From: an uncultured Phycisphaerales bacterium
Lineage (GTDB): Bacteria; Planctomycetota; Phycisphaerae; WQYP01
DNA length: 64,000 nucleotides
Assembly (NCBI GenBank): GCA_903845195.1
Contig: CAIMWO010000038.1
Coordinates: forward strand, 62,001 to 126,000
Direction of reading: 5' to 3'
Part shown: positions 1-9,025 of the stretch, in pieces
Layout: each line of letters opens with the position of its first letter
Position numbering within the stretch: the stretch's first letter is position 1
Notes under the pieces: model-generated
The model's input: only the letters and a program-made list of their open reading frames with translations
The model's database searches: none
Told to the model about the DNA's origin: nothing
Made by a program: the position numbers and the translations under genes

Positions 1-684
1 GATGGCCTCAAGATCGACTTCGCCGGCGAAGGCGAGTGGAAGATCACTCTCGACGTGTTCCGCGACCTGGGCTTGGCGTTTGGCGCGGCCATGGTCGCCA
101 TCTACGTGCTTCTCGTCGCCCAGACCAAGTCCTTCGTAATCCCGCTGGTGGTGATGATGGCCATTCCCCTCACCATTCTCGGCGTGATGCCCGGCTTTTG
201 GCTGCTCAATCACCTCACCAGTCACCAGGTGATGGGCTACAACGATGCCGTGTTCTTCACCGCGACCGGTATGATCGGCATGATTGCCTTGGCAGGAATC
301 GTCACGCGCGACTCGATTATCCTGGTGGACTTCATTCACCTGTCGCTGAAACGCGGCCGGTCGCTCTTTGATGCCATCATGGAAAGCCGCGTCGTCCGTC
401 TTCGCCCCATCCTGCTCACCGCCGCCGCCGCGATGCTCTCGGCCGTTCCGATTATTGTCGATCCGATTTTCTCCGGGCTTGCCTGGTCGCTCATTTTCGG
501 TCTGTTTGCCTCTACCATCTTCACGCTCTTTGTGATCCCCGTGAGCTACTGGCTTATTTACGCCAACAAGCCCGGCCATGGACTACCAGAGGACGGCGAC
601 GCTGCCGAACCACGTGATGTGGCGGCCCAGCCTGCACCCGCAGCAGTTAACGGCAAAAATGAAACACCAGCGATGACGCGGTAG
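1..684 (+). CDS. RND efflux transporter permease, C-terminal part (cut by window start)
   Basis: The reading frame is open from base 1, so only the last 227 residues are present. They hold the final membrane helices of an AcrB/CzcA-type inner-membrane proton-driven pump. The segment containing TRDSIILVDFIH matches the conserved loop before the helix of the second RND repeat, where most pumps have an 'NxILLVDF' form. It is followed by RLRPILLTAAAAMLSAVP, which is diagnostic of the family, and by a last helix ending IPVSYWLIY. The tail after the last helix is hydrophilic and Ala/Pro-rich. The partner membrane-fusion and outer-membrane genes would lie upstream, outside the window. Substrate cannot be told from this part. 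The next gene, cydA, starts 35 bases downstream. Confidence 0.9.
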   Translation, partial: DGLKIDFAGEGEWKITLDVFRDLGLAFGAAMVAIYVLLVAQTKSFVIPLVVMMAIPLTILGVMPGFWLLNHLTSHQVMGYNDAVFFTATGMIGMIALAGIVTRDSIILVDFIHLSLKRGRSLFDAIMESRVVRLRPILLTAAAAMLSAVPIIVDPIFSGLAWSLIFGLFASTIFTLFVIPVSYWLIYANKPGHGLPEDGDAAEPRDVAAQPAPAAVNGKNETPAMTR

Positions 685-719
685 AATCGCAGACCGTACG
701 AGCAAAGGCAGTATCCAGC

Positions 720-2120
720 ATGGACACATATTTTCTCTCTCGCCTCCAGTTCGGTCTGACCATCGCATTCCACTACGTCTTCCCGCCGCTGTCGATTGGT
801 CTGGGGCTAATACTGGTCATCATGGAGAGCATCTGGCTCAAGACCGGCAATGCGCTCCACCGCGAAATGACCAAGTTCTGGGTCCGCATCTTCGCGCTGA
901 TCTTCTCCATCGGCGTCGCTAGCGGCATTGTGATGGAGTTTCAATTCGGCACCAACTGGTCAGCCTACTCACGCTACGTGGGCGACGTGTTCGGTTCGGC
1001 GCTGGCAGCCGAAGGCATCTTTGCCTTCTTCCTCGAAAGCGGTTTCCTCGCCCTGCTCATCTTCGGATGGGACAAGGTCAGCAAGAAAACCCACTTCCTT
1101 GCGACTCTCATGGTCGCGCTCGGTTCGACGTTCTCGGCCATCTGGATCATCGTGGCCAACTCCTGGATGCAGACGCCCGATGGTTACCACCTCGTGACGT
1201 TACCGAGCGGGCAGGTGCGGGCCGAGGTCACCGACTTCTGGCGCGTCGTGCTCAACCCCTCCACGCTTGACCGGCTCTGGCACACCGTCATGGGCGCATG
1301 GCAGGCGGGAGCGTGGCTGGTCATCAGTGTCTCAGCGTACTACCTGCTCAAGAATCGCCACATAGCATTCGCCCGCACCTCCCTACGTATTGCCTTTACG
1401 GTGGCCATCCTCGCGTCAATCCTCCAACTTGTCAGCGGGCATCGCAGCGCGCAACTCGCGGCCGAACACCAACCCGCCAAGATGGCTGCGTTTGAAGGCC
1501 ACTGGAAGACCGGGCCTGCCGGGCTGTATCTTTTTGGCTGGTACGAGCCGCCGACGGAAAGCAAAGACAGCCAGGTCACAGAAGGTGCAGTGAAGGGCGG
1601 CATAGCCATCCCCGGGATGCTCAGTTGGCTCATCCACGGCGATGCCTCTAGACCCGTCAGGGGTCTCGAAGAGTTCGGCCAAGACATCCCGCCCGTCAAT
1701 ACTGTGTTCCAGACCTACCACGCCATGATTGGCATCGGCATGACGCTGATCGGACTGAGCGTGCTAGGCGTGTTTTTCTGGTGGCGGCAAACCCTCTGGA
1801 ACAAACGCTGGTTCCTTCGCCTGTGCGTCGGGGCCGTTCTTCTCCCCCAAGCCGCCAATCAACTCGGATGGTTTAGCGCCGAAGTCGGCCGCCAGCCCTG
1901 GATCGTCTACGGCTTGATGAAAACCCGCGACGGCGTCTCTCCCCATGTGCGGGCAGACAATGTCTGGGCCAGTCTGATCATGTTCGGCGTAATGTACACG
2001 CTCTTGTTTGTGCTCTTTATCTACCTGTTAGATCACAAAATCCGCCACGGTCCAGACGATCCAACCACTGACCGCGAAGATGGCCTCCACCCGCTCCAAG
2101 GTGACCGAGCCGCAACGTAA
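720..2120 (+). CDS. cydA: Cytochrome bd ubiquinol oxidase subunit I
   Basis: Large haem-bearing subunit of the cytochrome bd quinol oxidase, an inner-membrane complex that reduces oxygen to water. The 466-residue product has the family landmarks. His18 lies in the first helix ([10 protein letters not shown]) and matches the b595 ligand (His19 in E. coli). Glu98 and Glu106 ([12 protein letters not shown]) match the E. coli Glu99/Glu107 proton-channel residues. The GRQPW motif is near residue 390. The protein is shorter than E. coli CydA (522) and lacks a long Q-loop insertion, so it is probably the short-Q-loop type. cydB follows after 31 bases, so the two form an operon. No cydX or cydDC genes are adjacent. 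Confidence 0.97.
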   Translation: MDTYFLSRLQFGLTIAFHYVFPPLSIGLGLILVIMESIWLKTGNALHREMTKFWVRIFALIFSIGVASGIVMEFQFGTNWSAYSRYVGDVFGSALAAEGIFAFFLESGFLALLIFGWDKVSKKTHFLATLMVALGSTFSAIWIIVANSWMQTPDGYHLVTLPSGQVRAEVTDFWRVVLNPSTLDRLWHTVMGAWQAGAWLVISVSAYYLLKNRHIAFARTSLRIAFTVAILASILQLVSGHRSAQLAAEHQPAKMAAFEGHWKTGPAGLYLFGWYEPPTESKDSQVTEGAVKGGIAIPGMLSWLIHGDASRPVRGLEEFGQDIPPVNTVFQTYHAMIGIGMTLIGLSVLGVFFWWRQTLWNKRWFLRLCVGAVLLPQAANQLGWFSAEVGRQPWIVYGLMKTRDGVSPHVRADNVWASLIMFGVMYTLLFVLFIYLLDHKIRHGPDDPTTDREDGLHPLQGDRAAT

Positions 2121-2151
2121 TTTGCCTCACTTTCGATGACGGAAGGTTCTC

Positions 2152-3168
2152 ATGGACCTCAACACGATCTGGTTCCTGCTCGTCGGCGTACTCTTCTTCG
2201 GCTACGCCTTGCTCGACGGTTTCGATTTCGGCGTCGGCATGCTCCACCTGTTCACCCGCACGGACGCGCACCGCCGCATCATGCTCAATAGCATCGGCCC
2301 CGTCTGGGACGGCAACGAAGTCTGGCTCGTCACTGGCGGCGGCGCGCTCTTCGCCGCCTTTCCCAACGTCTATGCGACACTGTTTTCGGCATTCTACATC
2401 CCTTTCATGCTGCTGCTCACGGCCCTAATCTTCCGCGCCGTTTCTATCGAGTTCCGTAGCAAACAGGAAAGTACCGCGTGGCGACGCGTGTGGGACTCAG
2501 GTTTCGCCATCGGAAGTTTTCTGGCCAGCATGCTGCTGGGCGTACTGGTGGGCAACTTGGCCTGGGGCATCCCCCTGAATCCCCAGCAGGAATACCTCGG
2601 CAGTTTGCTCGACCTGCTCCACCCCTATGCCTTGCTCGTCGGCATCACCACTGTGGCACTCTTCATGATGCACGGGGCCATCTATCTAGCGTTGAAAACT
2701 GAGGGCGACCTGCACGACAAAGCCCGCGACTGGATCCGCAACACCATGATCTTCTTCATCATCTGCTACGCCCTCACCACCATGGCCACGCTGCTCTACG
2801 TCCCCCGCATGGCTCAGCCATTCCGCGATCATCCAGCCTTCGGACTCGTCGCGCTGCTCAACATGCTCGCTATCGCCAACATTCCGCGAGAGATTTACCA
2901 CAAGCGCGATTTCAACGCCTTCCTCTCAAGTTGCCTGGCGATCCTCTGCCTCATGGCCCTGCTGGCCATTGGCCTCTTCCCCAAAATGATTCCGTCTGTC
3001 CCCACGCCCGCCAACAGCCTCGACATTTGGTCCGGCGCTTCCTCCCCAGCCACCCTCAGGACCATGCTGATCATTGCTCTGATCGGCATGCCCCTGGTTC
3101 TGGGATATACCTTTAGCATCTACTGGGTCTTCCGAGGAAAGGTGAAGCTGGAGCAGCACAGCTATTAG
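2152..3168 (+). CDS. cydB: Cytochrome bd ubiquinol oxidase subunit II
   Basis: Second subunit of the bd oxidase, a multi-helix membrane protein that pairs with CydA. The 338-residue product begins with the typical N-terminus (VLFFGYALLDGFDFGVGML) and continues with GPVWDGNEVWLVTGGGALFAAFP, a strongly conserved stretch quoted here only in part of its family form. About eight to nine hydrophobic helices follow, and the length is normal for CydB. The start ATG sits after GGAAGGTTCTC, which gives a usable ribosome binding site. Its stop codon overlaps by four bases the end of a short convergent gene on the other strand. Confidence 0.97.
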   Translation: MDLNTIWFLLVGVLFFGYALLDGFDFGVGMLHLFTRTDAHRRIMLNSIGPVWDGNEVWLVTGGGALFAAFPNVYATLFSAFYIPFMLLLTALIFRAVSIEFRSKQESTAWRRVWDSGFAIGSFLASMLLGVLVGNLAWGIPLNPQQEYLGSLLDLLHPYALLVGITTVALFMMHGAIYLALKTEGDLHDKARDWIRNTMIFFIICYALTTMATLLYVPRMAQPFRDHPAFGLVALLNMLAIANIPREIYHKRDFNAFLSSCLAILCLMALLAIGLFPKMIPSVPTPANSLDIWSGASSPATLRTMLIIALIGMPLVLGYTFSIYWVFRGKVKLEQHSY

Positions 3169-3455
3169 AAACGCCGCTGCGCATACCGAAAGCAGGCAAA
3201 CCGTGCCCCAGACGAATAATCACCATGTGGCGAGGCTTGGGGACCTGCCTCGGAGTGCTTTGCCTGCATGCCTGCGACCGTGGGGAGCCTGATGATCTGG
3301 GCAGCCTCTTCCAGTGAAAGAATTGGCGGCACACCCTGTCGGTCGAAGGCGTTCTGGATTTCGGCGATGGAGATTCGCTGGTCCTGGCGGCGGGTAATGG
3401 ACAGCGACTCGGAATAGGCCGAAGCAAAGCCTGAAGCGGAAACAATGGTTTTCAC
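3165..3455 (-). CDS. Small protein of unknown function with a possible helix-turn-helix core
   Basis: 96-residue frame starting at GTG. A good ribosome binding site (AGGAG, eight bases upstream) suggests it is a real gene. The middle of the product (PPILSLEEAAQIIRLP) resembles the first helix-turn of excisionase/MerR-type DNA-binding domains ('llt.eEaA.lLrv'). The part after it (GMQAKHSEAGPQ and on) does not look like the rest of such a domain, so the gene may be frameshifted or decayed there. It is convergent with cydB and overlaps its last four bases. Function is unknown, and a DNA-binding role is only a guess from the short helix. Confidence 0.4.
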   Translation of the reverse strand: MKTIVSASGFASAYSESLSITRRQDQRISIAEIQNAFDRQGVPPILSLEEAAQIIRLPTVAGMQAKHSEAGPQASPHGDYSSGARFACFRYAQRRF

Positions 3456-3716
3456 GGGTACAGCTCCTGTAGGGAGGGAACTGACTATGTCCCTCAGAAG
3501 CTTCCCTATTATGGTCAGGAAAATTCACCCGGGAATAGAAAAGTTTGCGGATTTTTGTGTATTGGGTCCGCGGCAGTCCCAACGCGACGGCTGACGCGTA
3601 ACGGCAGCGTCGGCGGCAAATAGGGACAGTTTTGGGACAGTAGCTGCAAATGGATAGGGGGGTGGGACCATAAATGCCCCCCAAGGGGCGAGTTAGAACT
3701 GTTGCAGTTTCTGAAG

Positions 3717-3803
3717 CGGAGAGATAGGGATTCGAACCCTAGTAGGACTTTCGCCCTAACCGGTTTTCGAAACCGGCGCCTTCAGCCGCTCAGCCATCTC
3801 TCC
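3717..3803 (-). tRNA. tRNA-Ser(CGA)
   Basis: Reading the minus strand, a 7-bp acceptor stem GGAGAGA/TCTCTCC encloses a D-arm (GGCTGAGCGGCTGAAGGC), an anticodon stem CCGGT/ACCGG with loop TTCGAAA, a long variable arm (class II tRNA) and a T-arm with GGTTCGAATCC. The anticodon is CGA, serine UCG codons. The discriminator is G, as expected for serine. The 3' CCA is not encoded. The surrounding bases on both sides (3456-3716 and 3804-4033) show no further gene. Confidence 0.95.
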
Positions 3804-4033
3804 GTGCGGCTCCGCCGCGGGGCGGGCCTGAACAGCCATATTCGCAAGCCTTCGACGGTAGGTCAAGTCTCCGGGCCGCGATGAAGTCCGAACGCTTTAG
3901 GCCATGATGGAAAGGCTCGTCGAGAGGTCTCTCAATTAGGGGGGTGATCTATTAGGCCTTGAGTTTTGAGGGCAGGTCAGGCTACGATTGACGGAAATGG
4001 CGGTTCCCGGCGGAAACGGACGATAATAACTGT

Positions 4034-4735
4034 ATGTTGAGCCTCCTTCAGTCTCTGCTAACTTCGTTCCTGACGCATTTCACGTACCTGGCCTTGGCCG
4101 GAGTACTGATGATTTCCGGCTTGGGCCTGCCGATTCCGGAGGACATTCCGCTGATTACCGCGGGGTATCTGTGCCATCCGGATGAATCGCCCATCGCCAA
4201 GGCCAACGCGATGGACGTAAACGACGATGGCGCTCCGGATCAGCCTTACCGTAGGGTGCCTCAACTGTGGTTGATGATGCTCTCGGGAATCGTGGGGGTT
4301 CTGGGGGGTGATTCGATCGTCTTTCACATCGGCCGCAAGGGCGTGCATGGCGACAACATGGTCTGCCGGCACATTCGGAAGGTGATGCATTCAAAGCGGC
4401 GGGAAAGAGTGGAGAAACATTTTTCGCGGCATGGGAGTCTGACCGTGTTTTGCGGCCGATTCATGCCGGGATTTCGTTCGCTGATTTTTGCCTTTGCCGG
4501 CATGTCGCGAATGTCCTACCCGCGATTTCTGCTGATCGACGGTATCGCAACATTCATTTCCGTGCCGCTGTTTGTGTGGCTGGGGTATCATTTCGCCGCG
4601 AATATCAATGGCCTCTTCATGCGGATTGATCAGATTAAGCACATTATTATGCCCGTGGCAATCGTACTGATGGCGGGGGGGATCGCACTGTACCTGGTGC
4701 GGAGGCGGCGAATCGTGGCGGTGGAAAACATTTGA
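4034..4735 (+). CDS. DedA/VTT-family membrane protein
   Basis: Inner-membrane protein of the DedA (SNARE-associated, VTT) family, related to undecaprenyl-phosphate and phospholipid flippases that support envelope homeostasis. Visible family motifs are GLGLPIPEDIPLITAG near the N-terminus, GDSIVFHIGRKG, and FCGRFMPGFRSLIFAFAGMS with the conserved Arg and Pro-Gly. A hydrophilic insertion of about 30 residues (roughly residues 50-80, with DVNDDGAPD) separates the first amphipathic part from the next helix and is not typical. A second DedA protein is encoded at 13818-14444. The 233-residue length is normal. Confidence 0.88.
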   Translation: MLSLLQSLLTSFLTHFTYLALAGVLMISGLGLPIPEDIPLITAGYLCHPDESPIAKANAMDVNDDGAPDQPYRRVPQLWLMMLSGIVGVLGGDSIVFHIGRKGVHGDNMVCRHIRKVMHSKRRERVEKHFSRHGSLTVFCGRFMPGFRSLIFAFAGMSRMSYPRFLLIDGIATFISVPLFVWLGYHFAANINGLFMRIDQIKHIIMPVAIVLMAGGIALYLVRRRRIVAVENI

Positions 4736-4761
4736 GCGCGGGCGGCAGCAATGGGGGACGA

Positions 4762-4790
4762 CTGACGCAGTCGCACCTGTGCCGTACAAT
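4762..4790 (+). promoter_or_regulatory. Candidate sigma-70 promoter for the 4797 gene
   Basis: CTGACG, 17 bases, then TACAAT. The -10 element ends only six bases before the ATG at 4797, so transcription would start at or next to the start codon. Confidence 0.35.
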
Positions 4791-4796
4791 GTGCAC

Positions 4797-6452
4797 ATGC
4801 GGCAGATCACTTCAATTCTTATTCTCGCGTTGATGGCGGTGCTGGTTCGGACTGCCGCGGGCGTTACCGTTCGCGCGGAACTGGCATGTCCCGATGCGGC
4901 GCGGACCGGGCGCTGGGAAACGCTGAAGGTCAGCGTTTCGGATCTTTCGGATCTGCCGGCGGATTTTCACGTGCAACGGATCGCGGTACGCGATGCACGC
5001 GGCGGCCCCTCATTTTCGCGTCCGGTGGAGATGGCTGCCGGAAACGCAGCTAGTTTTCCGCCGCTATTGATGCCGCTTTCCATGCTTGCCGCCGCAGAGT
5101 TGCCGCTGGATCGCTGGCCCGTGGAAATCACTCTGGCGGAGAACAACGGTCGGGAGATTCGCCGGCACGTGGACGTGGTGCATCCGGCATCGACAGGGGT
5201 GGGTGAGTCGTCTCGCTTTGCAGTTGTGACGCCCGCAGATCAAACCGGCGATACGGATCAGGCTATTGCGATGGAGATTCTCTCGCACGGTCGTCAGGCG
5301 GAGGTAATGCCGATCAATCTCGAAGATTTGCTGCATGCGCCATCGCTGGTATTCGCCTCTTGTGATGCCCTGTTGATGGAAGCCGCAGTGGCGGAGAAAC
5401 TCAATGAACCGCGAGTGCTGGCGCTGGTCAATGCAGGTCTGCGATTGGTGGTGCATTGCGACCGGGCGCCGGGCGGGGGGCTGAGTCGGCTGGTATGGGA
5501 CCGGCTTTCATCCGCGGATACCCCAGGCGGAACTTGGTGGGTCTCGCCACGAGAAACAATCGGAGCGCCACAGGTGTTGGAGCCGGGCTTACAGGCGGCC
5601 CGTGGGCTCGACGTCCATCCCCAAATGGGGACCGGACTGAAACGGCTCTTGCTGAGCATCATTCCGGTGGCGATGGGATTGGCCATATTGCTGCGGATTC
5701 TGGTGCACCGTTCGTCGATGGTGCTGGGCATATTGACCAGCGCGATCGTGGTATGGACCTGTGTGTCGCTGGCGCTGGTCAAGACCGTTACGCCGGCAAG
5801 CGTGCGCCAAGTGGGATGGACCGTGTCGCATGCACCGCGGGCATCCTCCGAGACGCCAGGTGGGGCAGATGGTGGATCGCTGGAAGTCAGGGAAATTTTC
5901 AAGGCCAGTGTGTCGCTGGTGGCACGCCATTGGACGGTTGCCGCCGGTCCAGAAGAAATGTTGTTGGCGGTCGCAGTATCACCGCGTCAATATTTTGCGA
6001 TCGAGCACGTCACGCTCGACTTGGGAAATCCTGCCGCTCCCGATGGCGGGCAGCAACATCTGTCATTCGAAGTGCCAGGCCGAGAGTCCGTGGTCTACGG
6101 TCGGCGTGAAGTGCGGGAGATCGGTAACATCCCACCCTTTCCGCGAACGCCTGAGGAATTGGCCCGCTGGACCGCTACCAACGGAATGGACCTGAAATCC
6201 GGTGCGTGGCTGGAAGGCGGCTACGTTGTCGATCCCGGAAAGGAACCGCAGATATTCAGCGCATGGGCCGATCGGCATCCGCTGGATTGGCCCACGTTGC
6301 AGCCGGAAGCAGCGAAATGCTGGTATGAAATGCGTTTTGACGGACAGCGGCGGTATTTCCTGCGAAAACTGCCGGCTGGATCGGCAAAAGATACGGGCCT
6401 CGCATTGATCGATTTCGGGGAATCTGAGCCAGCGGCAACGGAAGCGAAATGA
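4797..6452 (+). CDS. Unknown membrane-anchored protein with N-terminal export signal
   Basis: The 551-residue product is not one I can name. I chose the ATG at 4797 because MRQITSILILALMAVLVRTAAG then reads as a clean signal peptide; an in-frame ATG 18 bases upstream is possible. An exported region of about 260 residues follows. It includes a stretch (SLVFASCDALL to LRLVVHCDRAPGGG, about residues 185-225) that resembles the flavodoxin/glutamine-amidotransferase-like folds found in planctomycete membrane proteins; this is inference. Two hydrophobic helices follow at about residues 280-325 (LKRLLLSIIPVAMGLAILLR and VLGILTSAIVVWTCVSLALV). The C-terminal 220 residues are soluble and beta-rich. 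It stands between a DedA gene and a hydrolase gene, 61 and 55 bases away. Confidence 0.7.
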   Translation: MRQITSILILALMAVLVRTAAGVTVRAELACPDAARTGRWETLKVSVSDLSDLPADFHVQRIAVRDARGGPSFSRPVEMAAGNAASFPPLLMPLSMLAAAELPLDRWPVEITLAENNGREIRRHVDVVHPASTGVGESSRFAVVTPADQTGDTDQAIAMEILSHGRQAEVMPINLEDLLHAPSLVFASCDALLMEAAVAEKLNEPRVLALVNAGLRLVVHCDRAPGGGLSRLVWDRLSSADTPGGTWWVSPRETIGAPQVLEPGLQAARGLDVHPQMGTGLKRLLLSIIPVAMGLAILLRILVHRSSMVLGILTSAIVVWTCVSLALVKTVTPASVRQVGWTVSHAPRASSETPGGADGGSLEVREIFKASVSLVARHWTVAAGPEEMLLAVAVSPRQYFAIEHVTLDLGNPAAPDGGQQHLSFEVPGRESVVYGRREVREIGNIPPFPRTPEELARWTATNGMDLKSGAWLEGGYVVDPGKEPQIFSAWADRHPLDWPTLQPEAAKCWYEMRFDGQRRYFLRKLPAGSAKDTGLALIDFGESEPAATEAK

Positions 6453-6507
6453 ATGTTCCGCGCTCCGCCCCTCGTTCTTGAGTTCATGGAATTTGTGAAG
6501 AAGTGTC

Positions 6508-7257
6508 ATGGAAATGGTAGACAAAGAACTGCCCATATCGGGCGAAGTGTTCAACGTGGCGGGCCGCACGGCGTTTCTGCTCACGCCACGACAAGAACGC
6601 GCTAAAGGGCCAACGCCCTGGATCTGGTACGCGCCGACGCTTCCGATGTATCCGGGCACTGAAGAGCAATGGATGTTTCAAACATTTCTGGACGCCGGCC
6701 TGGCCGTCGCGGGTATCGATGTGGGCGAGTCGTACGGAAATCCTCAAGGACGGGCGCTCTTTTCCGCCCTTTACGATGAGCTGGTGCAAAATCGCGGCTT
6801 GGGAAGAAAGGCCTGCCTGCTGGCGCGCAGCCGCGGCGGATTGATGCTCTACAACTGGGCGGCGGAACATCCTTCCGCAGTGGCGTGCATCGCGGGAATC
6901 TATCCCGTGGGCAATCTCACGAGTTATCCCGGCCTGACCAAAGCATCCGAAGCCTACGGAATGACGCCGGAACAACTCCAAGAGCACATGTCCGAGCATA
7001 ACCCCATCGATCGCCTCGAGCCGCTGGCCAAAGCTGGCGTTCCGATCTTCCACATTCACGGCGACAGCGACACCGTCGTGCCCATGGAAGACAATTCCGC
7101 AGAACTGGCTCGGCGCTATCGGCAACTCGGCGGCGAAATGACGCTACGGATTGCCGCGAGCCAGGGGCATAACATGTGGCTGGGGTTTTTCCAATGCCAG
7201 GAACTTGTGGATTTCGTGATTCACCAGGCCAGGCGCCATGTGTCCCTGGCTTCTTGA
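6508..7257 (+). CDS. Alpha/beta hydrolase (prolyl-oligopeptidase/DLH-like)
   Basis: 249-residue cytoplasmic hydrolase. The nucleophile elbow is LLARSRGGL, with Ser in an A-x-S-x-G setting instead of the usual G-x-S-x-G. The acid is in HIHGDSDTVVPM and the catalytic His in SQGHNMWLG, near the C-terminus, so the triad appears complete. The DxD-xxVP pattern is typical of prolyl-oligopeptidase and dienelactone-hydrolase-like enzymes. There is no signal peptide. The substrate is unknown. The following ABC permease frame begins 38 bases downstream, so co-transcription with the Mla-type pair is possible. Confidence 0.75.
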   Translation: MEMVDKELPISGEVFNVAGRTAFLLTPRQERAKGPTPWIWYAPTLPMYPGTEEQWMFQTFLDAGLAVAGIDVGESYGNPQGRALFSALYDELVQNRGLGRKACLLARSRGGLMLYNWAAEHPSAVACIAGIYPVGNLTSYPGLTKASEAYGMTPEQLQEHMSEHNPIDRLEPLAKAGVPIFHIHGDSDTVVPMEDNSAELARRYRQLGGEMTLRIAASQGHNMWLGFFQCQELVDFVIHQARRHVSLAS

Positions 7258-7295
7258 CACTGTTGCCGCGCGAACCTACAAGTCATGAATTGCTC

Positions 7296-8144
7296 GTGCG
7301 TGTACGCGAACTCGTGGAGTCGGCAGTGAAGAGCATAGCAAGACTGGGCGCAAAAGGGTTGTACTGGCTGGAATCGCTCGGCGATTACGGCCGGTTTGTC
7401 CTGTCGATCGTCGGCTGGATCGTCCGCGGGCCGGGGAAACTCGCCCGCCAGCAGACGTTGTTACAGATGTTCGAAATCGGCGTCCTCTCGATTCCCGTCG
7501 TCATGATCACCGGGGCGTTCATCGGCGCGGTGCTGGCGATCGAGGCGCACCCACAATTCCGTGCGATTGGCATGGAAAGCCGGATCGGTTCGGTCATCAA
7601 CGTGTCCGTCGTGAAACAGATCGGGCCGGTGCTTACCGCGATCATGCTGGCCGGCCGGGTCGGCGGGGCGCTGACCGCCGAGCTGGGCACCATGCGCGTC
7701 ACCGAGCAGATCGACGCACTGCGGGCCATGGCCTCGGATCCGATCCGCATCCTGGCGATGCCGCGCTTTGCCGCGTGCATTCTGATGATGCCGGCCCTGA
7801 CCGCGGCATCGGATGCCCTGGGTATGTTCGGCGGCTGGTTCATGTCGGTGCAGATGCTGGGCGTGGATTCGCACGCCTATTGGGAATATTCGCGGGCGGC
7901 ACTCGATGTTTTCACGATTAACAACGGCTTTCTGAAGAGCCTGTTCTTCGGCGCGGCCATCGCGTCCATCGCCTGCTACAAGGGCTTTAACTGTGGTCCC
8001 GGCGCTAAAGGTGTCGGCAAGGCGTGTACCGAGGCGTTCGTGAGCAGCTTCGTGGCGATCCTCGTGATGAATTTCTTTCTCGCCATGCTGCTCAACGCGA
8101 TCTATCAAATCATCTGGCCCAATGCAGGTTCAATTTTCGGATGA
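7296..8144 (+). CDS. mlaE: MlaE/YrbE-type ABC transporter permease
   Basis: Permease of the MlaE family, which together with MlaF and an MCE-domain protein moves phospholipids or other hydrophobic substrates between the two membranes. The core motif is clear: AELGTMRVTEQIDALRAM followed by DPIRILAMPR. About five to six helices are present. The frame is open upstream to 7176, inside the previous gene, but that part has no family character. I place the start at GTG 7296 (282 residues), with GTG 7314 or 7326 as alternatives. The stop overlaps the start of the ATPase gene as ATGA, so the two are translationally coupled. No MCE (mlaD) gene is adjacent. Confidence 0.88.
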   Translation: MRVRELVESAVKSIARLGAKGLYWLESLGDYGRFVLSIVGWIVRGPGKLARQQTLLQMFEIGVLSIPVVMITGAFIGAVLAIEAHPQFRAIGMESRIGSVINVSVVKQIGPVLTAIMLAGRVGGALTAELGTMRVTEQIDALRAMASDPIRILAMPRFAACILMMPALTAASDALGMFGGWFMSVQMLGVDSHAYWEYSRAALDVFTINNGFLKSLFFGAAIASIACYKGFNCGPGAKGVGKACTEAFVSSFVAILVMNFFLAMLLNAIYQIIWPNAGSIFG

Positions 8145-8992
8145 GCAACGGTCCACAACAACTTCCCGCCTCCGCGGGTCCTCCCGAGCCGCACATCCGC
8201 ATGGTGAATCTGCACAAGCGATTCGGATCGCTGGTGGTTCTCGACGGCGTTTCGCTGAACGTAGCGGAACGTGAATCGATGGTCGTCATCGGTCCGTCGG
8301 GAACAGGCAAGTCGGTGCTGCTCAAGCTTATCGTCGGGCTGTTGCAGCCGGATTCAGGAGAGGTCTACTTTCACGGCCAGCGCATCGATCATCTGCCGGA
8401 TCGCGAGCTTGAGCCCGTACGCATCCGCTTCGGCGTGCTGTTTCAAATGGGGGCGCTGTTCGATTCGATGACGGTGGGGGAGAACATCGCGTTCCCATTG
8501 CGCGAGCATACGAAATACAAGCCATCGGAAATCCGCGACATCGTGGCACAGAAGCTGCGTATGGTCGGGCTGGAGAACACGGAACAAAAAATGCCCGCGG
8601 AGCTTTCGGGCGGGATGAAAAAACGCGTGGCGCTCGCCCGGGCAATCGCGATGGACCCGGAAGTGGTGCTCTACGATGAGCCCACGACAGGTCTGGACCC
8701 GATCCGCGCCGACGTGATCAACGAGTTGATCCTCAAACTCAACGAGGAACTGCACGTCACGAGCATCGTCGTCACGCACGATATGACCAGCGCCTTCAAG
8801 GTAGGCGACCGCCTCGTGATGCTCTCCGGCGGCAAGGTGATTGCCGAGGGAACGCCGGAGCAGATTCGCTGCTGTGCGCACGAAGAGGTCAAGCGATTTG
8901 TCGAGGGGAAAGCGACGCCGGAAGAGTTGCAGGCGATCCGGCTGCATCAGGTGCGGGAAATCGCCGGCGAAGCAATGTTCAGTGACCTCTGA
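8141..8992 (+). CDS. mlaF: MlaF-type ABC transporter ATP-binding protein
   Basis: ATPase partner of the MlaE-type permease. The 283-residue product has Walker A GPSGTGKSVLLK, a Q-loop in LFQMGALFDSMTVGEN (the GALFD form is typical of the Mla/Ttg2 group), ABC signature LSGGMKKRVALARAIA, Walker B VVLYDEPTTGLDP and the switch His in VVTHDM. The ATG overlaps the stop of the permease gene. A longer frame reaching back to 8024 is only overlap with that gene. The next gene downstream is on the opposite strand, so the operon ends here without a substrate-binding MCE protein. Confidence 0.95.
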   Translation: MSNGPQQLPASAGPPEPHIRMVNLHKRFGSLVVLDGVSLNVAERESMVVIGPSGTGKSVLLKLIVGLLQPDSGEVYFHGQRIDHLPDRELEPVRIRFGVLFQMGALFDSMTVGENIAFPLREHTKYKPSEIRDIVAQKLRMVGLENTEQKMPAELSGGMKKRVALARAIAMDPEVVLYDEPTTGLDPIRADVINELILKLNEELHVTSIVVTHDMTSAFKVGDRLVMLSGGKVIAEGTPEQIRCCAHEEVKRFVEGKATPEELQAIRLHQVREIAGEAMFSDL

Positions 8993-9025
8993 TTCAATCA
9001 TGAAGCTTTAGGGGCGTCGCCGCTA

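Noticed and set aside
3702-3884. 60-codon plus-strand frame over the tRNA
   Set aside because: It is the reverse strand of the tRNA-Ser gene.
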